DNA of 26,118 bases from DATMNI01 sp035570275 (GCA_035570275.1 DATMNI010000109.1:1-26118), one strand, 5' to 3'. Numbered from the stretch's first letter, positions 15,530 to 23,098 are shown. Notes: generated by a model from the sequence alone, not told the origin. A program made the numbers and translations.

Positions 15530-16215
15530 GCGCCGGCCTCATCGTCCGGATCGAGTGCGGGCGCCGGCGCCACCGCTTCGCCCGCCGCCATGCGCTGATA
15601 GGTTTTGGTGAGCGACTGGATCTCTTCGGCGGAAAACAGCAGTTTCAGCGTGGGCGAAATCTCGAAACGGTCTTCGCTGGAGCGAATCTTTTGCAGGATG
15701 TTGTTCTTTTTGATTTTTTCGATGGACGCTTGAATGCGCTTGGTGAACCCGGCCCGGTCGGTGTTGACGCTGCGCTCGTAGACGCTCATGTGCTCGAGGA
15801 TCTCATCCACCGCGATGACGGCGCGTTCTCCTTTCGCATCGGCCAGCGTCAACTGCTGCCGGAGGTGCAGCAGCAGAATGGAATCGAGGAAGGTGAGTTG
15901 GGAGCGGCGCAGCAGCACCGGGGTTTCCAGATCGCCGGCGTCGAACTGGCGGGTGAATGCGACTTGCAGGTCCGTGTCCATCACCAGGTCGAGAAAGAGT
16001 TCCGAAAGGCGGCGGCGAATCGGTGTCTCATCGCGCACCAGCACGGGCCAGAGTTTGGAGTGGCGCCTGCCATCGAGCGACGGGCCGGCCAGCAGTTGCA
16101 CCAAGGCGCGGCGGGTTTCCAACGGCAGTTCACCGGTGTCGCCCGCGAAGAGATTGCCGGGCGAGGCTTCGGCGTCATCCGAAATGGCGGCTGGCGGGCT
16201 CTCAGGCAAGCTCAT
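15526..16215 (-). CDS. jetB: Wadjet subunit JetB (DUF4194)
   Basis: JetB, the small winged-helix (KITE/MukE-like) subunit that bridges the kleisin JetA and the JetC heads. With ATG 16215 it has 229 residues: an acidic N-terminal tail, then ETRRALVQLLAGPSLDGRRH, LFLDLVMDTDLQVAFTRQFD, LTFLDSILLLHLRQQLTLAD and FTKRIQASIEKIKKNNILQK, a typical DUF4194 order. A final KTYQRMAAGEAVAPAPALDP tail is Pro/Ala/Asp-rich. ATG 16215 is chosen because AAGGAG lies seven bases upstream; ATG 16245 would add ten residues and remove that signal. The start lies inside the end of the jetA-like miniature reading frame (16202-16306), so jetB translation may be coupled to that mini-gene rather than to full-length jetA. 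It overlaps jetC by four bases. Confidence 0.92.
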   Translation of the reverse strand: MSLPESPPAAISDDAEASPGNLFAGDTGELPLETRRALVQLLAGPSLDGRRHSKLWPVLVRDETPIRRRLSELFLDLVMDTDLQVAFTRQFDAGDLETPVLLRRSQLTFLDSILLLHLRQQLTLADAKGERAVIAVDEILEHMSVYERSVNTDRAGFTKRIQASIEKIKKNNILQKIRSSEDRFEISPTLKLLFSAEEIQSLTKTYQRMAAGEAVAPAPALDPDDEAGA

Positions 16216-16306
16216 GAATTCGCTCCTTGGTTGCCGGACGGCCAATGCGGCAGCAGTGGATCCCGCAAGCGGCGGGACCCGCGATGGTTTGGCCGGTTTT
16301 GGTCAT
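16202..16306 (-). pseudogene. Miniature jetA: 34-codon internally deleted copy
   Basis: Reading from ATG 16306, the frame starts MTKTGQTIA (jetA: MTKADKTIA) and ends KERIHELA-stop (jetA: RERIHELA-stop); 17 residues (GPAACGIHCCRIGRPAT) lie between. At DNA level about 26 bases around the start differ from the jetA start at three positions, and about 23 bases around the end differ from the jetA end at three. The sequence TGTTATCATT also precedes both starts. So the 191-base spacer between jetA and jetB contains both edges of a second jetA with its core removed, still in frame. It includes the jetB ribosome-binding site and start codon. It is either the scar of a collapsed tandem duplication or a retained coupling leader; which cannot be told from the sequence. 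Confidence 0.75.
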
Positions 16307-16383
16307 GGAGCAATGATAACAGCGGATGCCGGAAGAAGCCGCTGCACTCGGCCGATTGGTCGGCGAACTCCGGCCGCGGCATA

Positions 16384-16406
16384 CCGCTCCCTAACGGTCG
16401 CGGCTC
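16384..16406. repeat. Dispersed 23-base repeat, copy B
   Basis: CCGCTCCCTAACGGTCGCGG then CTC on the plus strand, 21 of 23 positions matching the copy at 9433-9455. It lies in the jetA-jetB spacer, upstream of the mini-jetA, and is followed by TGATCGGAGGC. Such a repeat inside an otherwise compact operon marks where foreign or duplicated DNA was inserted (inference). Confidence 0.6.
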
Positions 16407-16436
16407 TGATCGGAGGCACGGAGGCGGACTGAATTC

Positions 16437-17900
16437 TTAAGCAAGCTCATGGATTCGCTCCCGCACAAAGTAGATGGCCGGAATGCGCGCGCGACGGCGC
16501 TGCTCGTCGTGGCCCTCCCATTCGACGGTCTCGTCGCGGTCGCCGCGCACTCCATGGCGCGCACCCAATGCTACATAACCGACCACGCTGCCGAGGCCCT
16601 GGGTGGCCGGGAACTGGCCCATGACTTCGCCGATGGATGTCTGCGAGCGCTGGCCCAGCACGGCCCGGATGTTGGCCTTGAGCACGCGGAAGTCGATTTC
16701 GGATTGGGCCACCAGTTCGCCCACATCGTCCAGGCCGATGGGGGCGGCCTCGCCATCCACCATGCCGCCGCCCGGGGCCTGCGTGGCCGGATCGTAGAGC
16801 ACCCACTGTGACAGCGACCGCAGGCGGCTGGTGGTCAGTTGCAGTGTATATTCCAGCGTGTCCGTGGCGCGCACTTCGTCCTTGAGGGCCAGCGCGGCCC
16901 GCTGTGCATCCTTTAATAGCTGGTTGACGCGGCGCTGTTCCAGATACTCGCGGCTTTGTACGAAGTGTTTGAGGCTGCGCGCGAAGTGCTGCAGCACCTC
17001 GTGCACCATGCCGCCTTCGGCGAGCAGCATTCGGGTGAGGCGCAGCAGGAAGCGCCGGTCGCGGGGCTCGAGTTGTCCGGCAAAATCGCGCGCTAGCACT
17101 TCGTCGGTGGCCTGCTCCAGCGCGGTGCTTTGCTCGGGATCGGTGAGCAGCCGCCAGAAGGCATTGAAGGTGCGCCCGGCATCGCTCTCGGCGATCACGT
17201 CGACGCCGGCGAACAAAGCCTCCAGCACTTCGCCGCGGCTGGCGTCGTTGTCCATGAGACGCTCGCGGAGATCGCGATTGAGCTGCTCAAAGCGGTCGCG
17301 CACGCGGCGAAAATCGCCGGCCAGGTCGTCGGACAGGGCGATGATTTCGTGCACGCGTTCGAGCGCGCGGGCCTCGGGCAGCGATTGCAACCGGCCCTGG
17401 CGAATGGCCTCGATTTGCTCGTCGATGCGGCGGCGTTCGGCCAGCAGCGTGGCGATGCGGGTTTCGGGGTTGGCGTCGGTCTCTTCAGCCAGGCGGACGA
17501 GTTGTTGGATCACGACGGCCAGGCGGCTTTCGGTGGCCATGGTGCGCGGTTCCACCAGACCGGCGGCGAAGCGGATGGCGCTGGCGGCCGCGGCGGAAAG
17601 CTCGTACTCCTCCTCAGTAGCGCCCGGCGGAAAGCGGCGTTCCAGGTAGCCGGCGGCCAGCCAGTCGGCTACGTAGGCCTGGGCCGAGCGCGGCAGGACT
17701 TCGCCTTGCGCCTGGAGGTCTTCGAGATCGCGATGCAGGCGCTCATAGAAGGTCCCAGCGGGCAGGCTGTGCTCGCCATCGAACAGGTGCGCTTGCAGCA
17801 GGCCGATGACGACGGGCCCGTTATCGGAGGCCAGCAGGCGCCAGAGAGGTTGGTTCCGCAGGCGGCGGTAAGTGGCGATGGTTTTGTCGGCTTTGGTCAT
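16437..17900 (-). CDS. jetA: Wadjet kleisin-like subunit JetA (DUF3375)
   Basis: JetA of 487 residues, the DUF3375 (MukF/kleisin-like) subunit that links the JetC motor heads. Family features are the N-terminal winged-helix part (YRRLRNQPLWRLLASDNGPV, then FYERLHRDLEDLQAQGE), the helical middle with ERRRIDEQIEAIRQGRLQSL and DDLAGDFRRVRDRFEQLNRD, and the conserved QREYLEQRR-type motif, here FVQSREYLEQRRVNQLLKDA. It has the length expected for a type I JetA. It starts at ATG 17900 without a strong ribosome-binding site. Its end contains a vestigial copy of the jetB start (GGAGCGAATCCATGAGCTTG), showing that jetA and jetB once overlapped; the real jetB start is now over 200 bases further on, behind the mini-jetA. 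DUF3375 with DUF4194 defines Wadjet type I. Confidence 0.94.
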   Translation of the reverse strand: MTKADKTIATYRRLRNQPLWRLLASDNGPVVIGLLQAHLFDGEHSLPAGTFYERLHRDLEDLQAQGEVLPRSAQAYVADWLAAGYLERRFPPGATEEEYELSAAAASAIRFAAGLVEPRTMATESRLAVVIQQLVRLAEETDANPETRIATLLAERRRIDEQIEAIRQGRLQSLPEARALERVHEIIALSDDLAGDFRRVRDRFEQLNRDLRERLMDNDASRGEVLEALFAGVDVIAESDAGRTFNAFWRLLTDPEQSTALEQATDEVLARDFAGQLEPRDRRFLLRLTRMLLAEGGMVHEVLQHFARSLKHFVQSREYLEQRRVNQLLKDAQRAALALKDEVRATDTLEYTLQLTTSRLRSLSQWVLYDPATQAPGGGMVDGEAAPIGLDDVGELVAQSEIDFRVLKANIRAVLGQRSQTSIGEVMGQFPATQGLGSVVGYVALGARHGVRGDRDETVEWEGHDEQRRRARIPAIYFVRERIHELA

Positions 17901-17922
17901 TCCCGGAAGCGTGTGAATCAGA

Positions 17923-17928
17923 ATGATA
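17923..17928 (-). promoter_or_regulatory. Possible -10 box of jetA
   Basis: TATCAT on the minus strand, 22 bases before the jetA ATG and five of six matches to TATAAT. The same TGTTATCATT precedes the mini-jetA start (box at 16313-16318), only six bases from its ATG. No convincing -35 box is visible because the upstream DNA is a G/C-only tract. Confidence 0.35.
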
Positions 17929-17931
17929 ACA

Positions 17932-18042
17932 GGGATGGGACGGGTGCCTCGGGGTCGGGGGCCGGGGGTCGGGGGCCGGGGGCCGGGGCTTGGGGGCCGA
18001 GGGCCGGGCGACGGGGGTCCGGGGCCAGGGGCTTGGGCCGGG
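17932..18042 (+). repeat. G-rich imperfect tandem repeat upstream of jetA
   Basis: More than ten runs of three to five G, spaced by TC, CC or similar short joints (units such as GGGGTCGGGGGCCGGGGG). Such DNA can fold into G-quadruplexes. It lies directly upstream of the probable jetA promoter; the G-rich strand is the template strand for jetA. A shorter G-rich stretch of similar style occurs at 25950-25980. Confidence 0.75.
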
Positions 18043-18329
18043 AATCCATTCCACCGTCCGGCCGCCTCCGAAAATAATCGATGCCTGGCCAGCGCAACCG
18101 TACAGGGATAAGTCCGTGACGTGGCGTGCCAAGAAGCCGAGCGTTTCGGAGCTTGGTCATCGCCCGCAGCGGGAGATAGGTCGCTGACTCAGAGCGTTTC
18201 ATTCCGGCAGGCACGCCCAGCGTTTATTGCAGCGAGCGCTGCCGGGAGGCGGCGCGGAAATGGCCGCGTGGGAAGGCACAGCAACGATCGTTCGATAGCG
18301 GCAACGTACTCATTTCAACCCCGCCCGTT
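18043..18329. other. Intergenic region between cheB and jetA
   Basis: About 290 bases downstream of cheB and upstream of the G-rich tract. No frame with family resemblance and no palindromic repeat was seen. The base composition returns to G/C-rich right after the cheB end. Confidence 0.45.
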
Positions 18330-18908
18330 TCAGGGTTTATTGAAGTGCTTACTAATCTTTAGCAGTTCATCCGGAATTCTGCCTGGTGGCAGAACGAAAT
18401 CAACACAGCCCGAGGCCCGAGCGCTGAGAGGCATGCCGTCTACTTCCGCGGACGTATCCTGAGCAAAGGTTGTTCCTCCTTTTGCCTTGATGCGCTTGCA
18501 TCCCTCAGTACCGTCGCCATCATAGCCAGAGAGGATAATGCCGATCGCGCGCATCCCCATAGCTTCCGCTAAAGAAGTCAGGAACAAATCCACCTGCACG
18601 TTCCGCCTGACGCGCGGGGACACGACTTTGAAGGCATAGCTCTCAATTAGAAGATCTGCGTTCGGAGGACACACGTAGACGTGATTCGCCCGGACCGGCA
18701 TCGCCGTGGAAGCCACGATTACCGTCATTTTCGTGTGATCCGAGAGAATTTGAGCTAACTGACTATTGGCAGTGGGCAACATATGAGAAACAATGACAAA
18801 CGCCATACCTGTATTAGACGGCAAGGCGTCCAAGAGCGCCTTATACGCGCTAAGACCTCCAGCCGAGCCGCCGATGCCGACAATGAAGTTAGGATGCACC
18901 GTTCCCAT
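18330..18908 (-). CDS. Stand-alone CheB-type methylesterase
   Basis: A 192-residue CheB catalytic domain, which removes methyl esters from (or deamidates) glutamyl side chains of chemoreceptors. The catalytic triad is visible: Ser15 in VGIGGSAGGLSAYKALL, His42 in FVIVSHMLP, and Asp132 in IILSGYDGDGTEGCK. AQDTSAEVDGMPLSA and GCVDFVLPPGRIPDEL complete the family pattern. There is no N-terminal receiver domain, so activity is not controlled by phosphorylation in the usual way, and no CheR, receptor or CheA gene is near. It starts 3 bases after the kaiC-like stop, with CCGGAG inside the end of that gene as ribosome-binding site, so the two proteins are co-translated. Composition is more A/T-rich than the surroundings, as in its partner, suggesting joint transfer. 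Confidence 0.93.
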   Translation of the reverse strand: MGTVHPNFIVGIGGSAGGLSAYKALLDALPSNTGMAFVIVSHMLPTANSQLAQILSDHTKMTVIVASTAMPVRANHVYVCPPNADLLIESYAFKVVSPRVRRNVQVDLFLTSLAEAMGMRAIGIILSGYDGDGTEGCKRIKAKGGTTFAQDTSAEVDGMPLSARASGCVDFVLPPGRIPDELLKISKHFNKP

Positions 18909-18911
18909 GAC

Positions 18912-20447
18912 CTACTCCGGACCTTCAGCCTTCCTTTGCCTCGGATTTGGTTTCGCGGAAACATTCTTACCGGCATTCTTTGCCTGATTGGGGTCGGCGG
19001 CGGCATCCATTGGCACTAAGTCAATTCCATTGTCGCTCAAAATCAATTTGTGGACGTCGCTGGAGTGGCCCATGCCACGAGACTTCACAATGTAAAGCCC
19101 ACGAATGCGTCTTTTGCCCGCGTCTTCCTCTAATTCTCTAACGACGATCCAAGTGTCAATTAGAGACGAGACGCCGACTTCACCGCTTGTGTAATTCTGC
19201 GCGGTTGAAGAAACGAGACTCGTAAAAAACCCGGTTATGCCATTGGATTTCAGAAGATCGATCATGCGGGTAACCATCGATTGGATTTCACGCTGGTTCC
19301 CCTCTCCGATGAGACTTGTCAAGGGGTCTATGACAACAGATTCCGGTTTGAATTCCGCAATCACCTTGTATAAGTCGAGTAAATGCATCTCCAAACCAAA
19401 AAAGGAGGGTCTCGTGGACACAATCCTTAAAAGCCCTTTTTTAATCAGCGGTTCCAAATGAAAACCGATAGAACTCATATTATGAATGAGCTGCCCTGAA
19501 GATTCTTCATAAGACAAGAAAAGACATCGTTCCCCGCGTTTAGATCTTTCTATCGCGAACGCGGCCGCGAGGCTGGTTTTCCCGGTGCCCGCGGTGCCTG
19601 AGATGAGCACCGTGCTGCCCTTGGTATAACCTCCGCCCCTGAACATTTCATCTAACGATGGAATTCCCGTCGAAACTCTGGCGTCCGTGCCGGGTTGATT
19701 GAGCCCTGCCGAAGTGATGGGAATTACCGAAAGTCCATCCTTATCGATTACAAAGGGATATTCGTTTGTACCATGATTGGAACCGCGATACTTAATTATA
19801 CGAATTCTGCGGATGGAAATCTGTTCCTTAACCCGGTTATCCAGAAAAACTATGCAATCGGAAATGTACTCCTCCAGGCCATGACGAGTATAAGAGCCTT
19901 GTCCCGGCTCTCCGGTAATGATTGCGGTAACTTGTTTTTCCTTGAGCCATCGGAAAAGTCTTTTAATCTCTAAGCGAAGAATGCCGGCATCGGTGAGGCC
20001 CGCAAAGAGAGATTCAATGGAATCCAAGACAACGCGCCTGGCGCCGATGGAATCAATGGCATGTTCCAGGCGAATGAGTAGTCCCTCAAGATTAAAGTCG
20101 CTCTCTTGAATATCTCTGCGCTCCAGGAGAACGTACTCCAGGACAATCTTTTTTTGTGAAACGAGCCCCCTTAAATCCATGTTGAGCGAAGCCACGTCAT
20201 TATAAAGTTCATCTTCTGTCTCTTCAAAGGACATGAAGATGCCCGGCTCGTTGTAATCGATCGCCCCATTGATTAGAAAATCAATCCCCCAAAGGGTTTT
20301 TCCGGAGCCGGCACTTCCAGAGATCAAGGTGGTTCTATTTTTCGGCAGCCCGCCTTCGGTAATTTGGTCAAAGCCCTTGATCCCGGTGGGGCACTTGTGT
20401 GTTTGATTACGATTAGGCGCCTGGGCTCTCTTGAAGGTCTTAGGCAT
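18912..20447 (-). CDS. KaiC-like double RecA-domain ATPase
   Basis: A 511-residue protein with two KaiC domains, close to the 519 residues of cyanobacterial KaiC. CI has Walker A GSAGSGKT (Lys50) and catalytic Glu75-Glu76 in SFEETED. CII has GTAGTGKT (Lys290) and Glu314-Glu315 in SYEESSG. The CII autophosphorylation pair (Ser431-Thr432 in Synechococcus) aligns with Ser427-Ser428 in GVSSLIDTW, so both positions can accept phosphate. The C-terminus is short and hydrophilic (KPNPRQRKAEGPE). ATG 20447 is chosen: AAGGA precedes it and similarity begins at once; the frame extends further upstream but that part is unrelated. No kaiA or kaiB is in the window. It forms a tight pair with the CheB-type gene. 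Its A/T-richer composition is unlike the neighbours. A clock role is not implied; signalling ATPase is the safer call. Confidence 0.93.
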   Translation of the reverse strand: MPKTFKRAQAPNRNQTHKCPTGIKGFDQITEGGLPKNRTTLISGSAGSGKTLWGIDFLINGAIDYNEPGIFMSFEETEDELYNDVASLNMDLRGLVSQKKIVLEYVLLERRDIQESDFNLEGLLIRLEHAIDSIGARRVVLDSIESLFAGLTDAGILRLEIKRLFRWLKEKQVTAIITGEPGQGSYTRHGLEEYISDCIVFLDNRVKEQISIRRIRIIKYRGSNHGTNEYPFVIDKDGLSVIPITSAGLNQPGTDARVSTGIPSLDEMFRGGGYTKGSTVLISGTAGTGKTSLAAAFAIERSKRGERCLFLSYEESSGQLIHNMSSIGFHLEPLIKKGLLRIVSTRPSFFGLEMHLLDLYKVIAEFKPESVVIDPLTSLIGEGNQREIQSMVTRMIDLLKSNGITGFFTSLVSSTAQNYTSGEVGVSSLIDTWIVVRELEEDAGKRRIRGLYIVKSRGMGHSSDVHKLILSDNGIDLVPMDAAADPNQAKNAGKNVSAKPNPRQRKAEGPE

Positions 20448-20556
20448 ACCACAATCCTTGCCCGTATAGTAGCACTCGCTCCGGCCGGGATTAGGGTTTC
20501 GCCCGCGGGTGGCAGCGACGCCCGGCGGGAACGGAGACCGCGCGGTAGAGACTCGC

Positions 20557-21104
20557 GTGGCCGACGGAGGGCTGGGATTCCAGCCGATGAGCAGGGCGCA
20601 CATTTTCGAGCGGTTCCTCCGCGGCCGGCGCGCCGTACTGGACCAATCGGCGCCCTGGTGAAGGTGGAAGACTACCCGCTCTCGCTCGGCAAGTGTTCCC
20701 GCTTGCAGCACCTCGGTGGAAACCTGTTATCTCCACCCAGTGGTTCGTCAGGCTCGCTCCGAACGTCGGCGGGCGGATTGCCAATCCGCCGCAGTTTGCC
20801 AAGCTGCCCCACATAGCGCCACGGGCGACTTTCATCCTTTCCCCTGTGCGCCCGGCGCACTCACGGGGCGGTTCCCCCAATTCGGTGCACGGCACCGGGC
20901 TGGGGCTGAACCCGACTAAGGAACCAGAGAATTGCAGAGGCCCACGGGCGGCACCATCCGCGTGATAACGAGCCGAGGAAGGGCACGGAGTTTGTGGTGC
21001 GCATTCCGGCCGGACGTCTGCCGGAAACTGCGGCAACGGGAAGGGACGCGGCCACGTGGCATGCGTGTTGGCGTGAACCCGTGGGGCAGGTTGACCACCA
21101 TTAA
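20557..21104 (+). pseudogene. Shattered histidine-kinase C-terminal (ATPase) domain
   Basis: Pieces of a HATPase_c domain appear in order but in different frames. VADGGLGFQPM and HIFERFLRGRRA (G1 and F boxes) are at 20557-20661, HGTGLGLNPTK (G2 box) near 20888-20920, GGTIRV at 20947-20964, and DNEPRKGTEFVVRIPAGRLP at 20964-21023, running on to a TAA at 21104. In intact kinases the F and G2 boxes are only about 10-20 residues apart; here about 230 bases intervene, including a palindromic repeat (20772-20807). One base is missing between GGTIRV and DNEP. The kinase is therefore dead. It ends 3 bases from the end of the opposing response-regulator gene and may be its lost partner (inference). 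No sensor or dimerisation domain remains. Confidence 0.6.
20772..20807. repeat. Palindromic repeat, copy 4, inside the kinase remnant
   Basis: GGCGGATTGCCAATCCGCC at 20772-20790 followed by GCAGTTTGCCAAGCTGC at 20791-20807 (a decayed GCAGGTT...AACCTGC palindrome) and CCCACATA. The order matches copies 3 and 5. A half copy, GTGGGGCAGGTTGACCACC, lies at 21081-21099. Confidence 0.8.
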
Positions 21105-21107
21105 CAA

Positions 21108-21842
21108 TTAACGGCCGGTGTGAAGGTTGTTGTGGATGGCGTAGAGTGCCAGTTCCAGGCGGTCGGAAACGCCGAGCTTGTCGAAGATATTGTGCAGGTG
21201 GTTCTTTACCGTCTGCTCGCTGATGAACATCTTCTCGGCCATCTCTTTGTTCTTGAAGCCCTGCGCCACCAAGGCGACAATTTCCCGCTCGCGCTGGCTG
21301 AGCGGGGAGCGCTCCCGCTCGCGAGGCGCCGCCGCCGAAATCGGCGATGGGGCGGGGGACTCATCGTTGGCCACAAACTGGCGAATCACCGCAGCCGTGG
21401 TGTGGGAGTCCAGCCAGATCTCGCCGGCGTGAACCTTGCGGATGCTCTTGATCAGCAATTCCGTGGCAGTTTGCTTCAGCACAATACCGGAGGTGCCCAG
21501 CTTCATGGCCTGGACAAATTCATTCTTGTCGTCGGACGCCGTCAGAACAATCACGCGAGTCTTGTTCTTGGCAATCTGCAGCCGCTGCAATGTGGCCAAG
21601 CCGTCGAGCCCCGGCATCTTCAGATCGAGAAGAAGGATATCGGGTTCGTGCTGCTGGAGAACATCCAGCACCTGGCGGCCATCCTGGGCTTGCGCAACCA
21701 CTTCGAAATCTTCTTCGAGCGCCAGCAGCTTGCACAGGCCATCCCGGAAGATCGGATGATCGTCGGCCACAACGATACGGATCTTTGACTTCACGGGCAT
21801 GCCCGAGGACGGCCCATTGATTGCGGTACTGTTATCTGACAT
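21108..21842 (-). CDS. NarL/FixJ-family response regulator
   Basis: A 244-residue two-component response regulator. The receiver domain holds IRIVVADDHPIFRDGLCKLL with the acidic pocket, phospho-acceptor Asp73 in LLLDLKMPGLDG, a switch Thr/Ser in VIVLTASDD and the conserved Lys in IVLKQTA. A Pro/Ser linker leads to a LuxR-type helix-turn-helix: SPLSQREREIVALVAQGFKN, then MAEKMFISEQTVKNHLHNIF. ATG 21842 gives a 20-residue tail before the receiver; ATG 21800 is possible. It acts as a transcription factor after phosphorylation by a cognate kinase, but the only kinase in view is the broken remnant facing it. It is divergent from the TrmB-like gene over a 170-base gap where both promoters must lie. 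Confidence 0.95.
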   Translation of the reverse strand: MSDNSTAINGPSSGMPVKSKIRIVVADDHPIFRDGLCKLLALEEDFEVVAQAQDGRQVLDVLQQHEPDILLLDLKMPGLDGLATLQRLQIAKNKTRVIVLTASDDKNEFVQAMKLGTSGIVLKQTATELLIKSIRKVHAGEIWLDSHTTAAVIRQFVANDESPAPSPISAAAPRERERSPLSQREREIVALVAQGFKNKEMAEKMFISEQTVKNHLHNIFDKLGVSDRLELALYAIHNNLHTGR

Positions 21843-22012
21843 ACACGACCCGCTTGAATCAATTGTAGAGTTCTAATAGTACCAAGTCAAATGCCACCGT
21901 GCTTGGGAGATTTGCGGATTCCGGCCGTCCGGCCGGCAAACCCGGCCCGGCGGGGGCGGCGACCGCATTGATTTCACCGGAAGGACCCGTGCTTTGATAA
22001 GGTTAATAGACT

Positions 22013-22831
22013 ATGGGCGAAGAATTGGCCGAGGTTGATTTTCAGCGTTTCTGGCGACGGCTCCAGCAACTCGGGCTCAATGCTTATGAATCGCGTTCGT
22101 ATCTGGTTCTGTTGGGCCACCCGAAGTTCAAAGCCCTGGAACTGGCTGCGCGCGCCCACGTGCCGCGGCAGAAAATCTACGAAGTGCTGGACAGCCTGGT
22201 GGAAAAAGGCTTCGCCCAAGTGGTTCAGGAAAAGACCAAGCTGTTCTCCGCCGTGGAGCCGAGTCTCGCTATACCGGGCTACCTGTCGCGCAAACGCCAG
22301 GTGCTGGAGCAGGAACTCACCGATAACGGGCGCGCCGGCGGCGCCCTGATAGACGACCTGAAATTGCTGTATTCGGAAGGCCAGGGCGGTCGCGGCACCC
22401 TGGATTTTCTTCGCATTGTGACCGAACCGGCGCAGACGGCGGCCGAGTACCGGCGCATGCTGGCGGAGGTCAAGCAGGAATACCTGGAGTTCTCGCGTCC
22501 CCCTTACGCGGTGGACCCGCTGGACGAAAAACTGGTCAAGCAGGCCGGCTCGGGCGGGGTAACCTGCCGCCTCCTGCTCGAGGCTTCGTCACTCGACGAT
22601 GAACACCGCCAACGGCTGGCCGAATACGTTGCCTCCGGAGTGCGCGTGCGCATCGCCGATTCTCTTCCCATGAAGCTGGCCGTTTTCGACGGGCAGCATG
22701 GGATGCTGGCGCTGTTGGACCCGGTGATCACGCGGCCCACCTGGACTGCCGTGGTCTTTCACCACGAGGGTATGGGTGAGGCTATGAAGGGCCTGTTCGA
22801 GGAGCGGTGGCGGCGGGGCACAGACCTGTGA
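22013..22831 (+). CDS. TrmB-family transcriptional regulator
   Basis: A 272-residue regulator. The N-terminal winged helix-turn-helix of the TrmB type is clear: LQQLGLNAYESRSYLVLLGH, then ELAARAHVPRQKIYEVLDSL and VEKGFAQVVQEKTKLFSAVE. A coiled linker follows (YLSRKRQVLEQEL), then a C-terminal sensor region resembling phospholipase-D-like/TrmB effector domains (VTCRLLLEASSLDDEHRQRL, then VRVRIADSLPMKLAVFDGQH). The family is best known as sugar-responsive regulators in archaea and occurs in Acidobacteria; the ligand here is unknown. A weak AAGG precedes the ATG. It is divergently arranged with the response regulator. The 190 bases downstream hold no recognisable gene but include an imperfect inverted repeat (GACAG...CTGTC) near 22970-22994. 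Confidence 0.85.
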   Translation: MGEELAEVDFQRFWRRLQQLGLNAYESRSYLVLLGHPKFKALELAARAHVPRQKIYEVLDSLVEKGFAQVVQEKTKLFSAVEPSLAIPGYLSRKRQVLEQELTDNGRAGGALIDDLKLLYSEGQGGRGTLDFLRIVTEPAQTAAEYRRMLAEVKQEYLEFSRPPYAVDPLDEKLVKQAGSGGVTCRLLLEASSLDDEHRQRLAEYVASGVRVRIADSLPMKLAVFDGQHGMLALLDPVITRPTWTAVVFHHEGMGEAMKGLFEERWRRGTDL

Positions 22832-23024
22832 CACGCTGCCAGAAGGGGGCCCGCCGCCAATTCCCACCTCCGACCGACGAATGCCCAAACCGTAGGCCGA
22901 ATGGCCGTTGGTTGCCGGCGAATGACGGCGCGCCAACGGTCTGGACGACGCTGGGAGTTGCTGCATTCGGGACAGGTCAAAGTGGGATCTGTCACCGAGT
23001 CCGCGCCAGCATGACAGACCACGA

Positions 23025-23094
23025 ATCGGGTAGGAGGGGCCTCGCGGCCCCGTCCTCCCACACCACCGTACGTACTTGGGTGTATACGGCGGTT
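23025..23094 (-). ncRNA. Group II intron RNA 3' end (domains V and VI)
   Basis: Five bases after the RT stop codon, a 34-base element (23094-23061) has the domain V pattern: a 9-bp lower stem ACCGCCGTA/TACGGTGGT carrying a CGC triad, a two-base CG bulge and a short upper stem TAC/GTA. The loop is not an obvious GNRA, so it may be degenerate. A second hairpin follows (about 23060-23025), with arms GGGGCC and GGCCCC and CCTACCC with an unpaired A, like domain VI with its branch point. The intron would end near CCCGAT at 23025. This fits the usual placement of domains V/VI straight after the intron ORF. The 5' RNA domains are missing. Confidence 0.65.
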
Positions 23095-23098
23095 TCTT

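Noticed and set aside
13409..15598. Two long plus-strand frames (387 and 313 codons) across jetC
   Set aside because: Both are shadows of jetC, which has clear ATPase motifs on the minus strand; the shadows have none.
18912..20447. Circadian clock operon
   Set aside because: No kaiB, kaiA or clock output kinase is in view; two KaiC domains alone do not make a clock.
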